From an uncultured Duganella sp. (GTDB lineage Bacteria; Pseudomonadota; Gammaproteobacteria; Burkholderiales; Burkholderiaceae): a DNA stretch of 30,502 nt. Made by a program: the position numbers and the translations under genes. Positions 29,413 through 30,502 of this stretch are shown piece by piece (the stretch's first letter is position 1; each line of letters opens with the position of its first letter). The DNA is taken from contig CAMLRG010000050.1 in assembly GCA_946482335.1 (NCBI GenBank), forward strand, positions 1 to 30,502, given 5' to 3'. The notes under the pieces were generated by a model that made no database searches, was not told the origin of the DNA, and saw nothing but the letters and a program-made list of their open reading frames with translations.

Positions 29413-30502
29413 TCAATCCTCTAACTGGTTACTGATGCGCATGGCTTCCGCCACCGTGGTGCGGCCCTGGATCACAAGCTGCACAGCGTGGCGGCGCAGC
29501 GTCATGCCGGCCATCTGCTGCGTGGCTGCTTTCAGGAACACAGCCGGATCGACGTCGTTCGCGGCATCCACCACCGACTGGGTCATCTCCAGCAGTTCAT
29601 ACACGCCGGTCCGGCCACGATAGCCCAGGCCATTGCAGTGCGAGCAGCCCTTGCCGTGGAAGTAGCGGCCCATGTCGACCTTGTCCTTCAGCTCGAGGCT
29701 GAGCCATTCGTGCTCGCTCGGTGTCGGCGTATAAGGCGCGGTGCAGGATTCGCAGATCACGCGCACCAGGCGCTGCGCCAGCACGGCTTGCAGCGAACTG
29801 CCCACCATGTAGCGCGGCACGCCCATGTCCATCAGGCGCAGCGGCGTGCTGGCGGCGTCGTTGGTGTGCAGGGTCGAGAGCACCAGGTGGCCGGTCATTG
29901 CGGCGCGCAGGCCGATCTGGGCGGTTTCCTGGTCGCGCATCTCGCCGACCAGCACGATGTCCGGGTCCTGGCGCAGGGCGGAACGCAGCACGCGTGCAAA
30001 ATCCAGCTCGATCTTTTCGTTGACCTGCACCTGGTTGATGCCCGCCAGCCGGTACTCGACCGGGTCTTCGACGGTGATCAGCTTTTTCTCCATCGAATTC
30101 AGTTCGGCCAGCGCGCAATACAGCGTGGTGGTCTTGCCGCTACCGGTCGGGCCGGTCACCAGCACCAGGCCGTTCGGGCGGGCGACGATGGCGCGGAATT
30201 TTTCCAGCAGCGTTTTCGGCATGCCGATCGCATCCAGGCGCAGGTTCATGCCGCTCTGGTTCAGCAAACGCATGACGATGGATTCGCCATATTGCGTCGG
30301 CATGGTCGAAATACGGACGTCGATGCGGGCGTTCTTCACCCGCACGGCGAAGCGGCCATCTTGGGGCAAGCGCTTTTCGGAGATGTCCAGGTCGGACATC
30401 AGCTTCAAACGCAGCGCCAGCGCTGGCGCGATCTTGATGTCGGCCTCCGTCTGCAGGTGCAGCACGCCGTCGATGCGGAAGCGGATCTGCAACCGGCCTT
30501 CC
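29413..30502 (-). CDS. mshE: MSHA assembly ATPase MshE (C-terminal part, cut by the window)
   Basis: The last 363 codons of a GspE/PilB-type ATPase; the start lies beyond the right edge. Visible are LQIRFRIDG, the Walker A GPTGSGKTTTLY, an Asp box (ITVEDPVEYRLAGINQVQVN), Walker B (DPDIVLVGEMRDQETAQIGLRAAMTGH) and a His box (LVLSTLHTNDAASTPLRL). A four-cysteine zinc motif follows, CESC with CSHC, in about the usual position. It powers pilus extension in the cytoplasm. In Vibrio cholerae MshE the N-terminal domain binds cyclic di-GMP; that domain is outside this window. mshG follows after one base. Confidence 0.96.
   Translation of the reverse strand, partial: EGRLQIRFRIDGVLHLQTEADIKIAPALALRLKLMSDLDISEKRLPQDGRFAVRVKNARIDVRISTMPTQYGESIVMRLLNQSGMNLRLDAIGMPKTLLEKFRAIVARPNGLVLVTGPTGSGKTTTLYCALAELNSMEKKLITVEDPVEYRLAGINQVQVNEKIELDFARVLRSALRQDPDIVLVGEMRDQETAQIGLRAAMTGHLVLSTLHTNDAASTPLRLMDMGVPRYMVGSSLQAVLAQRLVRVICESCTAPYTPTPSEHEWLSLELKDKVDMGRYFHGKGCSHCNGLGYRGRTGVYELLEMTQSVVDAANDVDPAVFLKAATQQMAGMTLRRHAVQLVIQGRTTVAEAMRISNQLED

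Noticed and set aside
15408..30502. Type II secretion or type IVa pilus operon instead of MSHA
   Set aside because: The set MshI, PilN-like, J, K, L, M and N with E, G, F and a DUF6701 protein beside C-D-O-P is specific to MSHA loci; gspD/E-type and pilB/C/D/T gene arrangements are absent.

Overview
The window looks like chromosome of a high-GC betaproteobacterium of the family Oxalobacteraceae (Massilia/Duganella/Janthinobacterium type). This is inferred from a class I PHA synthase followed by phaR, a complete MSHA-type pilus locus, and a GGGGTCAGGCCC palindromic repeat with TAAACCGGTAA arms that I associate with this group from memory. I see no plasmid, phage, insertion sequence, tRNA, rRNA or CRISPR. 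Genes are very tightly packed; no gene-free stretch exceeds 300 bases.

Region 1 (1-15.4 kb) is housekeeping and metabolism: a CaiB/BaiF CoA-transferase, a GFA-family zinc protein with a small DUF4870-like membrane protein, a periplasmic di-haem peroxidase-like cytochrome, cystathionine beta-lyase (metC), rimO, phaR and phaC, a 66-residue membrane protein, pgeF-rluD (coupled) divergent from bamD, yaaA, an orphan PIN-domain nuclease, a methionine-type aminotransferase and a catalytically degenerate HD-GYP protein. Four intact copies and one decayed copy of the palindromic repeat lie here. Most sit exactly on gene stop codons, and two form an inverted pair between rimO and metC.

Region 2 (15.4-30.5 kb) is the MSHA pilus locus in three blocks. 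Reading the minus strand from the right edge come mshE (cut by the window), mshG, mshF and the major pilin mshA, closed by a bidirectional terminator. Facing it on the plus strand is the tip/minor-pilin operon: an MshQ-like DUF6701 protein, then mshC, mshD, mshO and mshP. Divergent from that, on the minus strand, runs mshI, a PilN-like gene, mshJ, mshK, mshL, mshM and mshN. Nearly all genes overlap by 1-4 bases or sit within a few bases, implying translational coupling. Together they specify the assembly ATPase (E), platform (G), alignment proteins (I, PilN-like, J), secretin and its partners (K, L, M, N), the major pilin and a tip complex carrying a large surface protein.

The observations most worth checking are an apparent frameshift near the end of the PilN-like gene, which leaves its conserved C-terminus in another frame; the stop-codon-associated repeat family; the beta-solenoid-like front end of the MshQ-like protein; and the HD-GYP protein whose HD dyad reads MN.
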